Assembly (NCBI GenBank): GCA_019418545.1
Contig: DYBQ01000008.1
Span: 29,968 to 62,811, forward strand
Direction of reading: 5' to 3'
DNA length: 32,844 nucleotides
DNA from: Clostridiales bacterium
GTDB taxonomy: Bacteria > Bacillota > Clostridia > Oscillospirales > Acutalibacteraceae
The notes under the pieces are model-generated. The model made no database searches and was not told the origin of the DNA. It saw only the letters and a program-made list of their open reading frames with translations. The position numbers and the translations under genes are program-made. Below, in pieces: positions 15,886-25,376 of this stretch (its first letter is position 1; each line of letters begins with the position of its first letter).

Positions 15886-16533
15886 TTATATGAGGGCAAT
15901 CAGTTCTTTTGGGGCATTCAAATAAGCAATCGGCCCATAAGGCTCTGCATCCTCTTTTTTTCGGAACCCCCAGCCATAAATTACGGCTGCAAAATCAACA
16001 TCAAACTCCTGGGCTCCTTTTCCATCAAAGGCACTGTCTCCCACTAAAATGCACTCCTCTGGCAGTACACCTGTCAGATGGCAGGCTTCTTCCAACAAAT
16101 CCCGTTTACTCTCACCGTTTTGATAAGCACAAACCACATCAAACAAGGAAGAAATTTTCAGGTCGTCCATCATACGATGGATAAACCGGCGGTGCTTCAG
16201 GGTAGATACAGCCAACTTTAGGCCTTTTTCTTTTAAAGCTTCCAGTGTCTCCTTCATTCCCGGATATAATGGCGCAGGAAGAGCAATCCCCTCCAACGCA
16301 TACCTTTCCCGATATTCAGCCACAGCTCGGGAAATTTCCTCCGGGCTCATTTGAGGCCACAGCTTGGCAAATCCATGTTCCAAAGAGCCTCCAATTACAC
16401 CAAAAAAATCCTCCCTTTCAGAATGAGGTTCATACCCCATTGCTTCGGCAGTGGCGTTATAGCAGTGCTGGATGCCAGGGGAAGTGTCTGCCAATGTGCC
16501 ATCAAAGTCAAAAATGATTAGCTTTTTCATCAT
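15886..16533 (-). CDS. HAD-family phosphatase (phosphoglycolate-phosphatase-like)
   Basis: This 215-residue hydrolase has the HAD motifs IIFDFDGTLADT (nucleophile Asp9 or Asp10 depending on which of two adjacent ATGs starts), the motif II region LAVSTLKHRR, a lysine in GESKRD and the acidic pair in ILVGDSAFDG. A helical cap lies between motifs I and II. It is the last gene of the glycan operon and overlaps the preceding gene by 4 bp. In that setting it could remove the phosphate from a sugar-acid phosphate before CMP activation; this is inference, as such enzymes also do metabolite repair. Confidence 0.85.
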   Translation of the reverse strand: MMKKLIIFDFDGTLADTSPGIQHCYNATAEAMGYEPHSEREDFFGVIGGSLEHGFAKLWPQMSPEEISRAVAEYRERYALEGIALPAPLYPGMKETLEALKEKGLKLAVSTLKHRRFIHRMMDDLKISSLFDVVCAYQNGESKRDLLEEACHLTGVLPEECILVGDSAFDGKGAQEFDVDFAAVIYGWGFRKKEDAEPYGPIAYLNAPKELIALI

Positions 16534-18092
16534 TTATTCTTCCTTCCCGCCTGAATATAATCATTCAAACGCTTTTCTGTAGCTGCCAGTACCCCTTCAA
16601 GTACTCGGATTTTTTCGGATTCCGAAACACAAATGCCCTGCATATCCACCGTCACGCCGGTATAACGCAATTCCTTTTTCTGATGAAACTGCTCTGCTTT
16701 TTCCATAATGGCCTTCTCCTTTGTATAGACGAATATTTGCCTCTGCTCTTTTCCAAAACGCAGTGTAATGGGACGGATATATGCAAATACTTCCTGATTT
16801 TTTCCGCTGAAAAAGGAATACTCTTCCTTTTCCTGACAAAACAGTATGGCTTTTGCATGGGATTTTTCCAAATAATCCGCAATTTCTTCTGCGCGTTCCA
16901 GCGGGTTTTTTTCTGTTTGTGTCAAATCGCTGAATACCACATATTCCGCTGATACATTTGGATTTTCCTGATACTCGAAAAAAATTTCCTTTTCTTCTGT
17001 GCGGGAAAGTTCTTTCAGCAGGCCCTCATCCCCATCTGTAACAGCGCTTTTGGCTCCTGCTTCCTGCAAAAAGCGTACAACGCAGTCATATTCAGGGATA
17101 TATTTCCAATTTTTCAAAATACGGCTGTCAAAACACAAAGTCTCATCGCAAAGATATCCCATAGAGCGCACCGAGGTGGAATAAGCCGCAGCCGCTTTTT
17201 TAAATCGCCCCTCAACCCCATATTTCATCAATTCCGATGGCATAGCGAATGGCAGTACGGAGGCATCTGGGAAAATACGGTGATAATTTCCGGCAATATC
17301 ATCTGGGTGAGGCTTGATTACCAAATGACTATCCTTTGGAAACAGATAATCGGCAAAAAGCTGATATAGCTGGTGCTGCTCTTCCAATGTCATCAAACCT
17401 AAATTGGCCATATGCTGGGTGAGAAGAAGCACACTGTTGCCTCCAAGCGGAAGCCTGCCCTGCACTCCAAAAAATTTTAGCACAATATTTCGGCATTTGG
17501 GAGACATTTTTTCCAAAATTTTATCCACGGAAAAATCTTTCATCTTCTCGTTACGATAGCCGGGTTTTTGTTTCTCCGCATCCGCTAATATTTCCACTGC
17601 ATAAGGGTTTTCTCCAAAGCATCCCAAATCAAAGCAAAGCTGATACTGGGTTTTGTTCCGCTTCATATTGCTCAATGCAAACTGACGGTCAGATAAAACT
17701 CCGCTTCCCTCTTCAAAACAGTGATAAGCCATTTTGTTTTTAATTACATACCAGCCAAAAGGAAAATGGTCCGGGCACAAAAACAGCTCCTGCCCTTTCA
17801 GGGAGAGCTGTTCTTTTTTTAGTAATTTCTCCATACGCCGGCAGCAGATATCCAGAATTAATTTTGTGGGTATGTGCTTTCTCTCCAAATATCGCTGATG
17901 GTCCAGAACTGCCAGCTCCGGCAGGAGGATTACCTGGTCAAAAACGCCAGACTCCTGATACCGGCGTGCAAATGCCACCGAATTCCGATGAATATCAGAG
18001 AGCAAAAGCGTTGCCGGCTCCTCAGGATGCACTGCCATTTTGTGTAGCACACAGCATAGCACATGATATGTAGTCAAAGCATAATAAACCAT
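16530..18092 (-). CDS. Sialyltransferase-like glycosyltransferase A
   Basis: This 520-residue protein begins MVYYALTTYHVLCCVLHKM. ATG 18092 was chosen because GGAGG lies 6 bases upstream; a longer frame starts at a TTG. It has the three motif types known from bacterial sialyl- and polysialyltransferases (GT38/GT52 class): an acidic pair plus glycine (FEEGSG, about 126-131), an HP motif (VIKPHPDD, His262-Pro263) and a serine/threonine motif (YSTS, about 304-307). It is a paralogue of the protein at 22467-23954, sharing the N-terminal pattern and motif order. The last 150 residues are charged and not recognised. It likely transfers a CMP-activated acidic sugar to a cell-surface or coat glycan; donor and acceptor are unknown. 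Confidence 0.68.
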   Translation of the reverse strand: MVYYALTTYHVLCCVLHKMAVHPEEPATLLLSDIHRNSVAFARRYQESGVFDQVILLPELAVLDHQRYLERKHIPTKLILDICCRRMEKLLKKEQLSLKGQELFLCPDHFPFGWYVIKNKMAYHCFEEGSGVLSDRQFALSNMKRNKTQYQLCFDLGCFGENPYAVEILADAEKQKPGYRNEKMKDFSVDKILEKMSPKCRNIVLKFFGVQGRLPLGGNSVLLLTQHMANLGLMTLEEQHQLYQLFADYLFPKDSHLVIKPHPDDIAGNYHRIFPDASVLPFAMPSELMKYGVEGRFKKAAAAYSTSVRSMGYLCDETLCFDSRILKNWKYIPEYDCVVRFLQEAGAKSAVTDGDEGLLKELSRTEEKEIFFEYQENPNVSAEYVVFSDLTQTEKNPLERAEEIADYLEKSHAKAILFCQEKEEYSFFSGKNQEVFAYIRPITLRFGKEQRQIFVYTKEKAIMEKAEQFHQKKELRYTGVTVDMQGICVSESEKIRVLEGVLAATEKRLNDYIQAGRKNK

Positions 18093-18103
18093 GTCGTTCC
18101 TCC

Positions 18104-20209
18104 TCAATCCTGATATTCCCGCTCCATCAGCTCTGCCAGTGTTTCCATCTCATGAGAAGAGGTTCCCACTGCCCGGTTCACGGGGTACTCGCCGAAGAGA
18201 TTTTTAAAATATTCCGGCCGGGAAATAATGAACCGGCATACATGATAGGCATCTTCCCCACAGATACGCAGCATCCAAGGATATTGAGCAAACGCACGGG
18301 TATAGTCCTCCACAAACGTGAGGATTCCTCTCTGCATTTCCCGAATCATTTCATATCCTTCTGCTTCCGGCAAGTCAAACCGGAAAGCAGTCTCTCCATT
18401 TTCCCCTTCTTCATACTGCAAAAACGATGGAGAAGGAGACGCCAACATCATCTCAATATAAACACTATACAGCTGACCTACACGATGGCGGCGTTTCAGC
18501 TCCCGATTTTTGCGTTGTGAGAACATATAGGATTCAATATCACCGGTGGTTAATGGCGCTTCAATAATATTCTGGTCGTGGATATAGTTTGCACCAGACA
18601 CAAAACCATAGATTTTACAGTCCATCTTCCAAATGTCCTCTACCAGCACACGCAAGGCAGACACACCGCTGGCGGCCCAGCCCACGTCCACAGCTGCCGC
18701 AGAAGAAACCCCATCCAGTTTTTCCTCATAATACTTTCTGGCGGCCCGGCTGCTGGCCGCATAGGCTTCCTCTACAACATGCCAATGCGTCATAAATACC
18801 GAAACAATATTCTCATAATTTTCAGAAGTCAGCACGGTATCCGGTAAAAATCCCGCCTCTGTCAGCACAGACTGCATCTGCGGCAATTCCATTGCTTTCA
18901 GCATCTGTGTCATGTTGATTTTGCGGGAAATTTTATATTTGATATACCGCAGAAAAAACTCATTGCGGAAGCATCCGGCAGTAAGGCGGGTAGCCGCGGC
19001 ACGGGACCAGTATACATATTCGGTCTGTTCTTCGGGATATAGCTTTTGATATACCTTTTGCAAGATGTCCCCATCCCGGGATAAAAACAGCAGTTTCTGA
19101 ATGCCCTTGGCCTTTACACGTTCATGAATCCACACACAATATCCCAGCACATAAAAACCGGCATAAGCATAACCATATTCAAAATATTGATTTTCGCGGT
19201 ATGCGCCACAGCACAGCCGGTTATTTACTAATCCCCGATAAGCGCTTCCAACCAAAGCAGAAAGGTCCATACACCGATGGGGATTCCCTAAACGGTTGCT
19301 GTTTGGATAATAGCGGGTGTCAAATCCAGCTTGTTTAGCATTTAAAAAGTCGGCTGTATAATTGTCTCCTATATGCAGATATTTTTTCTCTAGCCCCATT
19401 TGCTCCCGCACATAAGGGAATAACCGGCCGCTCCGTTTGGAAAATCCACATTCCTGCGAAATAAAAACTTTGTCAATGTGTGTATATCCGTTTTTTTTCA
19501 AAGCCTCTGTAATGATAGATACAGGCAAATACATATCGGAAACTGCAATGACTGTCTTGCCTAATTCTACCGCTATCTGGTACACCTGCATCATATAAGG
19601 GTTTGCCTGCAATAGCGAAAGTTCCGCTTGTATCTCCAGCTCCATCGCGCGTTGAATATCAAAAGCGACATACCTGTCTAGTTTTTGATAAATTTCTTCC
19701 AGTGTCACTTCGTTGGAGCCGTTTTTTTCCATTGCCTGCTGGCGAGCCTGTTTTTCCGCCAATATCCGATAACGGGTAAAAGAAGGGCAATGCAGAGATT
19801 CTCCTACTAAATAAAAAACTGATTTCGGGTCATCAAAAGGGCGCAGCAGCAGGGTATCAAACACATCAAAAGACACGATATCGCATAGCAGGAGCTGCTT
19901 TGCCAGTGCCGGATAACTTGCGCGCCGTATGCTTGCTGATTCGGGCCGAAAACAAAACACCCGATTGGTATAATCCCGTCTTTCTTGCGGAGATGCTTTA
20001 TGAGAATACACTTTTCCCGCAACAGAAGCCAAGCACAATAAAAGCAGATAGATTCCACGACGGAGCCTTCCGATATTGGGAGAACATTCTCTGTAAAATG
20101 CTTCTGTAATCATGCGGTTATGCATGGTAAAACGCCGTGTTACCCTATCCAATTTCCGTTTGAAGCTATTTTTCTTTTTCCTGTAAAATCGTAAAATTTT
20201 GCTTATCAA
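18104..20209 (-). CDS. COG5610-type HAD protein of glycan loci
   Basis: This 701-residue protein has a basic N-terminus with a hydrophobic segment at about 52-66. A HAD phosphatase domain follows (motif I VSFDVFDTLLLR with Asp115/Asp118, motif II AVSDMYLP, motif IV HIGDNYTAD). A second Rossmann-like unit (KLLFLSRDGDILQKVYQK, about 372-389) comes next, then a region of about 300 residues typical of COG5610 proteins. Such proteins occur beside capsule and glycan glycosyltransferases, but their reaction is not established. The start is a TTG one base past the aldolase stop, with AAAGGA 10 bases upstream. It lies between the aldolase and sialyltransferase-like A in the operon. Confidence 0.78.
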   Translation of the reverse strand: MISKILRFYRKKKNSFKRKLDRVTRRFTMHNRMITEAFYRECSPNIGRLRRGIYLLLLCLASVAGKVYSHKASPQERRDYTNRVFCFRPESASIRRASYPALAKQLLLCDIVSFDVFDTLLLRPFDDPKSVFYLVGESLHCPSFTRYRILAEKQARQQAMEKNGSNEVTLEEIYQKLDRYVAFDIQRAMELEIQAELSLLQANPYMMQVYQIAVELGKTVIAVSDMYLPVSIITEALKKNGYTHIDKVFISQECGFSKRSGRLFPYVREQMGLEKKYLHIGDNYTADFLNAKQAGFDTRYYPNSNRLGNPHRCMDLSALVGSAYRGLVNNRLCCGAYRENQYFEYGYAYAGFYVLGYCVWIHERVKAKGIQKLLFLSRDGDILQKVYQKLYPEEQTEYVYWSRAAATRLTAGCFRNEFFLRYIKYKISRKINMTQMLKAMELPQMQSVLTEAGFLPDTVLTSENYENIVSVFMTHWHVVEEAYAASSRAARKYYEEKLDGVSSAAAVDVGWAASGVSALRVLVEDIWKMDCKIYGFVSGANYIHDQNIIEAPLTTGDIESYMFSQRKNRELKRRHRVGQLYSVYIEMMLASPSPSFLQYEEGENGETAFRFDLPEAEGYEMIREMQRGILTFVEDYTRAFAQYPWMLRICGEDAYHVCRFIISRPEYFKNLFGEYPVNRAVGTSSHEMETLAELMEREYQD

Positions 20210-21811
20210 TCAATCTTCATCCTTTTGATTATGAATTTTATACAAGCTTGGGGTAACAAACACCAGATTCAACTCTTTGGCACGTTTATTCAGCTGTATA
20301 TTCACCTCTTCATTTTTTATATCAAGAGGAATATCATAGCTTGGAACTGCATAGTCCACATCATAATAATTTGAAAGCGGATTTTCACAAAACCCATCCA
20401 TCCCTGCTAAAAACACATCTTTTACGGTGCATTTCACAAGCAGCTTTAACAGCATCATTCCCGCGCTGTCAGAGGCATATAAAGATGTGTTCAAAAGGGC
20501 TGAGTAATTTACTGTCATTGCATTCTCCGGCAGCTCCCTGATATTAGATGTTACGATTGTCTTTTCCCAGTCAATTTCTCCCCTGTTTTCATCACACCGG
20601 CGGTCATTGGTCAAAAACAAAAAGTCACAGGGATAATCGTGTGAAATAAAATTCACACTGATGACCAGTGGATGTTCCCGCTCCACCAATTCTTCAATTT
20701 CCTGACGATGCGTAACAATTGACTTTCCCGGTGCAAGAATCAGGACTTTTCTCCCTTCCATCTTTTGTCGAAGCATGTCGATAGTTTCCAAATCGTCCAC
20801 TGCATGGGACTGATACTTCTGATAAAGATGCTCTATCATCCGGCGGTCAAACTGCTCCCGCTTTTCGGTGGGAATCTGGTCCAACAGCTCTGAAACCGCA
20901 CTGATGGAAAGGGTTTGTTTCGACATCAAATAGGAAGCATAATTTGGGTGGCAATTTTGCGCAGCCGACAAAAAATAAGGACCGGAATATCCCCAGCGGC
21001 TGGTGAGAGAAATCGATGTAATATATTGGTCCACGATTTCCAGCACTGGCAGCACATGATAACGGCTTTCAAACTCTGTATTATAATAATTGAGCACCAA
21101 TTCTGTACACAGATTTCCGGCTCCTCTGCCCATACCGCTTGCGGAGCAATCCAAAATCAGCCCGCGGTCTGTTTTATATTCCAGCAATTTTTGCGCATTT
21201 GCAAAAGCCATTTGTAAATTATTGTGGGAATGATATCCCAATTTGATAGAGGGAGAAAGGTTATTATCCGCTAAAATCACCTGACGAAGCAGCAGCCTGC
21301 CATACATGGTCCCCAGAGTATCTACAAGATAAAACGCATAGGGCTCCAGCCGGTTGATGCGTTTAATCAAATGAATCAGTTCCTCATCCGAATATCCGGC
21401 AGTGCCTACAGGCTGCATAAACAGTTTGTACCCTTTGTGTTTAATCATTTCGCCATAGCAAAAAGCTTTTTCGATTTCATGGGGATGGAAGGTCAAACGG
21501 ATACCTCCCAGTCCTCCGGGAACTGCATCCGGCAGCGCAGAGGGATTCATTTCTTTTTCCCCAATGGCAATCATGGCTACAAAAAGCGAAGGGCTGTTTT
21601 CTGGAAGCAGGGCGTTAATTTCCTCTACCGTATGAAACAGGCTTTGCCCTTCCTGGCGAGGTTGGTCCGTTAAAAAACCACATTCCACAATGTCAATCCC
21701 TGAACAGGAAAAGCGGTACAGCATATCCCGGATAGTTTCCCGCCCAAACTGCCACTGGTTAATATATCCTCCATCGCGAAGGGTACAGTCCAGAAATTTA
21801 ATCTGACTCAT
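20210..21811 (-). CDS. HMGL-type aldolase fused to an uncharacterised C-terminal domain
   Basis: This 533-residue protein has an N-terminal DRE-TIM metal-dependent aldolase barrel (about 1-290): LDCTLRDGG at 7-15, the metal-binding HSHNN, and GxGxGAGN as SGMGRGAGN. Relatives such as 4-hydroxy-2-oxovalerate aldolase and isopropylmalate synthase form or break bonds to pyruvate or acetyl-CoA units. The C-terminal 190 residues start VLILAPGKSI and include SVNFISHDYPCDFLFLTNDRR, resembling nucleotide-binding domains of the DUF115/MptE type. Together with the CMP-transferase encoded just upstream, it could build a 2-keto-3-deoxy sugar acid. Overlap with that gene is 4 bp (ATGA). Confidence 0.75.
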   Translation of the reverse strand: MSQIKFLDCTLRDGGYINQWQFGRETIRDMLYRFSCSGIDIVECGFLTDQPRQEGQSLFHTVEEINALLPENSPSLFVAMIAIGEKEMNPSALPDAVPGGLGGIRLTFHPHEIEKAFCYGEMIKHKGYKLFMQPVGTAGYSDEELIHLIKRINRLEPYAFYLVDTLGTMYGRLLLRQVILADNNLSPSIKLGYHSHNNLQMAFANAQKLLEYKTDRGLILDCSASGMGRGAGNLCTELVLNYYNTEFESRYHVLPVLEIVDQYITSISLTSRWGYSGPYFLSAAQNCHPNYASYLMSKQTLSISAVSELLDQIPTEKREQFDRRMIEHLYQKYQSHAVDDLETIDMLRQKMEGRKVLILAPGKSIVTHRQEIEELVEREHPLVISVNFISHDYPCDFLFLTNDRRCDENRGEIDWEKTIVTSNIRELPENAMTVNYSALLNTSLYASDSAGMMLLKLLVKCTVKDVFLAGMDGFCENPLSNYYDVDYAVPSYDIPLDIKNEEVNIQLNKRAKELNLVFVTPSLYKIHNQKDED

Positions 21812-22470
21812 GCGTGTTCTCCTTTACTGATAAAACGGTTTAAAATCATATTGGCAACCTCAAAATCAAAAGGCTCGTTAATGTCACATGCCTCTACATC
21901 GCTTACCGGAATCAAAAACGGCCTGTCTCCGGTGCGGCGGTTCTGCTCCATCAAAAGCTCTCGTTTATAAACATACAAGCCGGTTGTTTCTGCATACAAA
22001 TCTCCCAAATCCTGTGTACGGGGAATCCGGCTGGTATCATACAACGGCTTTCCATCCATCCAAAGAAACTCCCTCAATTTTTTTACGGTCATAGCGCTGT
22101 CATATTCCCCGCTGTTAACCGCAATAATTCCTGATTCAATGGAGACTCTTGAAATAAACGGAGCTGTGGCGTGCGCCAAAACATAGGTGTCTGCCTGTAC
22201 ATCCCTGGCAAAAGCTTTTAATACCTCCAAAATCAGTGTGGAGGAGGAGTCCAGTGAGGGGTCGCGCCGAAGCCAGACCACTCCTTCCGGCAAATATTCC
22301 TGAATGGCCGAATCACTGCAATAAACATAAATCTCATCCAGCCCCTGCACTTTTAATAAGGTGCGAAGGATATAACAAATCAACGGGTCACCGTTTTCAA
22401 AGGGACGAGTATTTTTTCCTGGTAAGCGTTCATTATTGAGTTTTACGGGAACAAAAGCAACCGTTTTCAT
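21808..22470 (-). CDS. CMP-sugar-acid synthetase-like cytidylyltransferase (NeuA/KdsB type)
   Basis: This 220-residue enzyme starts with the CTP-binding signature FVPVKLNNERLPGKNTRPF, followed by EIYVYCSDS and a C-terminal DINEPFDFEVANMIL typical of the acylneuraminate cytidylyltransferase family. Members activate nonulosonic or octulosonic acids with CTP. No N-acetylneuraminate synthase (NeuB) or epimerase is encoded in the element, so the sugar acid is probably made by the neighbouring aldolase or taken from elsewhere. It overlaps both neighbours by 4 bp, which argues for tight co-expression with the sialyltransferase-like protein upstream. Confidence 0.85.
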   Translation of the reverse strand: MKTVAFVPVKLNNERLPGKNTRPFENGDPLICYILRTLLKVQGLDEIYVYCSDSAIQEYLPEGVVWLRRDPSLDSSSTLILEVLKAFARDVQADTYVLAHATAPFISRVSIESGIIAVNSGEYDSAMTVKKLREFLWMDGKPLYDTSRIPRTQDLGDLYAETTGLYVYKRELLMEQNRRTGDRPFLIPVSDVEACDINEPFDFEVANMILNRFISKGEHA

Positions 22471-23954
22471 TTCTGAAAATCTCCTTCACTATTTTTCTTC
22501 CCGGATAATAGCCGGGACTGGATATACAACTTTGCACCGGAATGGGGCAAGTCTTTTATAAAAGCTAAAGAGGAAAGGCAGTCCCAAACCTCTTTTTGGC
22601 AGGATGATAAATACACCCTATATTCTTCCGAAGAAAACAGGCTTCCTTCTTCCGGGCACAAAGACCCTCGAACTTCCAGCAGCGTCTTTCCTTCGAAAGA
22701 AAAATTTCTGCGCCATCCTGTATTGATTGGAAACAATACCACTGTATTTTCCCCTTGGCAAAATTCCGTTTCATCACTGGTCACCAATACCGGAAATCCA
22801 TCATTTTGGCAGGGGACTTTAAGAATACGCAGAAAATTTTCCAACTGCACCTGATTAACTCCCGAAACCGAAACAGAAAGCGACTTTCCCATACAACAAG
22901 CCAAACGCTGAAGCAGTACGGCTGTGAGATATATACCATGCAGCCGCTGGTGAAAACTTTCAATTTCCGTAGTAAACTGATATACCTCTTTTGTAAAGGG
23001 CGCCATGCCGCCCACAGAAGTAGAACTGGCCGTCAGCACCCGGTCTACCGGCCGGCTGAATACGAAAGGAAGCAGCTCCGAATTCATGTTATGGGGAAGT
23101 ACTACCGCTTCGGGAAGAATCCGCCGGTAGTTGAGCCAGATGTCTTTTGGATGGGGTTTTACCACGATGCGAAACCCTTCTGCAAAATAGTCTATCAGCA
23201 TTGTGGTAATTTGTTCCTGTATATCCAGGTCTTTGACCGCCATTGATTTCAAATATTGAGTCATAAAAACACAAACTGGAGCGCCTTCTTCTACCAGGAT
23301 AGGCTCGGCACCATAAAAGGCTAGTAATTCCGGTACTTTGTCTGGAATTTCCTGTGTCAACGCATCATAAATCGAAAAATTTTCGGCTTTTGAATCAGAA
23401 AACCCATCAAGGAAATTTCTCACATCACTAAGCCGGGCAATTTCATATTCACTGGTTCCGGCACCATGGAGATACTGGGAAATAACATAATTGGTCATGC
23501 TGATTTCTCGAGTAATTTTCATATATCTCTCCCGTTGCGAGAGCATCCCGCTGGCATCTTCGATATACACATGAGGAATCCTGTTGGCCAAACAGTAAAT
23601 GCCGAACGACCACTGGTCAGAACCAACATATATACGGGAAAAATCACGGAGATTTAAATTTAGCCATCCTTTTACGCAGGAACAGACATTGCGGATAACC
23701 CCTTCAATTTCTTGGGGAGTACTGGACTCATTCAGCGAAGCCCCTCGGCGTAATTTGAACTGGTTTTCCGGTACCAAGCGGACGAAAGAAAACCATCCTG
23801 TTTCTTCGAGCTTTTTTACAAACTGCTTCCGCTCTCTTTCCGGGCAAATATATTCCACCATTAAAAGACCTGCTTCTTCCTGTGCATGGCGGGCCATCCT
23901 ATGTACAATACAATAGAGCAGCTGATAGGTAGTCGATAGATGGTATAAAACCAT
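22467..23954 (-). CDS. Sialyltransferase-like glycosyltransferase B
   Basis: This 495-residue protein (MVLYHLSTTYQLLYCIVHRM start) is a paralogue of glycosyltransferase A. It has the acidic motif YIEDASG (Glu132-Asp133 ... Gly136), the HP motif VVKPHPKD (His268-Pro269) and the serine motif TASSTS (308-313), in the order and spacing used by GT52/GT38-class sialyltransferases. The N-terminal third binds the acceptor in related enzymes. The C-terminal 150 residues are divergent. It lies directly upstream of, and overlaps, the CMP-transferase gene, which supports use of a CMP-activated donor. Two such enzymes could add alternating or successive residues of one glycan. Confidence 0.7.
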   Translation of the reverse strand: MVLYHLSTTYQLLYCIVHRMARHAQEEAGLLMVEYICPERERKQFVKKLEETGWFSFVRLVPENQFKLRRGASLNESSTPQEIEGVIRNVCSCVKGWLNLNLRDFSRIYVGSDQWSFGIYCLANRIPHVYIEDASGMLSQRERYMKITREISMTNYVISQYLHGAGTSEYEIARLSDVRNFLDGFSDSKAENFSIYDALTQEIPDKVPELLAFYGAEPILVEEGAPVCVFMTQYLKSMAVKDLDIQEQITTMLIDYFAEGFRIVVKPHPKDIWLNYRRILPEAVVLPHNMNSELLPFVFSRPVDRVLTASSTSVGGMAPFTKEVYQFTTEIESFHQRLHGIYLTAVLLQRLACCMGKSLSVSVSGVNQVQLENFLRILKVPCQNDGFPVLVTSDETEFCQGENTVVLFPINTGWRRNFSFEGKTLLEVRGSLCPEEGSLFSSEEYRVYLSSCQKEVWDCLSSLAFIKDLPHSGAKLYIQSRLLSGKKNSEGDFQK

Positions 23955-23966
23955 ATTTTGCCTCCT

Positions 23967-25376
23967 TTACACCGCAGCAGCTTGTGCAGGGACAACTGCT
24001 TTGGGGCTATACATCAGGCTGCAAATTCTATCATATCCCCACGCATAAAGTGCCTGGCCATCTGAAACGGAAATAGAACTTCCATTTGTACAGGAAGCAA
24101 AATCCCGGCAAAAATCTAAAATTCCCTGTGTCAACTCATTGCTTTGTTCCAAAAACAGGCATGAAAGGGCTTCTAAACTCTTCCCTGCCGCTTTTTCAAG
24201 CGAAATAATTTGCACAGTAACTGTAGGATTATTAGCCTGAATCCTCTGCACAAAATTTTCAAACCCCTGTTTATCTATGCCGGTATCTATCAGGCGTACT
24301 GCGGGGCTTGTGAGTTTTATATAGCCATCTGTTGTACAGTCAGCCTGCACGAAACGGGAAAATGGGGAACCCGAAGCGGCATAATAAATAACGTCATCTT
24401 CCCCCATCAAAGAAAGCAAACTGTACACGAAAGGACCCGCGCATAAATAGCCTAGCTCATACAAAAAACTTGGACGCTTTTTTCCTGAAAATATCTTGGC
24501 TCCGCAGATTGCATCATATGTTTCACAAAATTCTTCAGATAGCCTTGGATGCCATGCATCACGCATAAGCTGTACTGGGGCACGATAATAGATAGCACGT
24601 CCGCCAAGTTTATGCAGTGGACGGATAAAGTGATTAAAGTCTGCGGACACAACTCCATATTTTTCTAATCCCATTGATTTTGCCATATCTAGCTTTCCGC
24701 ACTGTTCTTCACAGGAAATCGTCAGAGTATCCCAACAAATATGATTTTTTTTCAGAAGCCGAGTATAAAACTCGCGAGGATAGCTGGAATCTACCACAAA
24801 ATGAAGTTTTATCTCATGATACGCCGCAATATCCAACAAACGAATGATGTACCGATTGGGAATCAAATTAGCCGCTGCCATTTTTAGTTCTGTATCAGGC
24901 GATATATTTTTTTCAAGCAGGCTGCTTAGCTGTTTATAGATTTCTTGTATTCCCATACAAGAATTTTCCAAACGAAGACGGGCTTTGGCAAATCCATGGC
25001 AGCCAATTTCACGCTCTACCTGTTGATAAAAGCTCTTTTTCTCCAGCACCGGAAGGAAGAGGCTGTTTATTACATCACAAACCACCGATGGATTTTCCAA
25101 AATTTCCGAAGAAAGGTCCTCCACTGGCAAACGCAGATATTGATTCGTTAAATAGGTTTTTCCAATTTGCCTTCCTATTGGGATGTTTCGGATGCCTGGC
25201 AAACGGTACCAAATATTATATCCCAACAATTTTAGGCCAAATTCTATCGGACGATTTGCTGCTTTTTCCCTATCTTGATTCTGCATACAAATAGTATGAA
25301 ACTTTATTTGTGCATTCCCATTGGTTAAAACATAAAACAGCTTTCGGACAAAATCGACCGATAATTTTTCCAGCAT
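23967..25376 (-). CDS. Degenerate COG5610/HAD-like protein, first gene of the glycan operon
   Basis: This 469-residue protein aligns by eye with the COG5610 protein at 18104-20209: QEIYKQL with EEIYQKL, the stretch ending LHFVVDSSYP with that ending VIAVSDMYLP, and YELGYLCAGPFVY with YEYGYAYAGFYVL. Its HAD residues are altered. FDVFDT becomes CDVINS (general acid/base Asp to Asn104), VSD becomes VVD, and GDNYTAD becomes SADFNHF. It is therefore probably catalytically dead but structurally kept, perhaps as a scaffold or acceptor-binding protein. AAGGAAGG lies about 8 bases before ATG 25376. The second half of the partner protein is missing. Confidence 0.65.
   Translation of the reverse strand: MLEKLSVDFVRKLFYVLTNGNAQIKFHTICMQNQDREKAANRPIEFGLKLLGYNIWYRLPGIRNIPIGRQIGKTYLTNQYLRLPVEDLSSEILENPSVVCDVINSLFLPVLEKKSFYQQVEREIGCHGFAKARLRLENSCMGIQEIYKQLSSLLEKNISPDTELKMAAANLIPNRYIIRLLDIAAYHEIKLHFVVDSSYPREFYTRLLKKNHICWDTLTISCEEQCGKLDMAKSMGLEKYGVVSADFNHFIRPLHKLGGRAIYYRAPVQLMRDAWHPRLSEEFCETYDAICGAKIFSGKKRPSFLYELGYLCAGPFVYSLLSLMGEDDVIYYAASGSPFSRFVQADCTTDGYIKLTSPAVRLIDTGIDKQGFENFVQRIQANNPTVTVQIISLEKAAGKSLEALSCLFLEQSNELTQGILDFCRDFASCTNGSSISVSDGQALYAWGYDRICSLMYSPKAVVPAQAAAV

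Noticed and set aside
23764..23775. Other GGTACC copies (also near 2119, 8994, 9755, 10597, 27935)
   Set aside because: A bare six-base palindrome recurs by chance. None has the surrounding half-site sequence.
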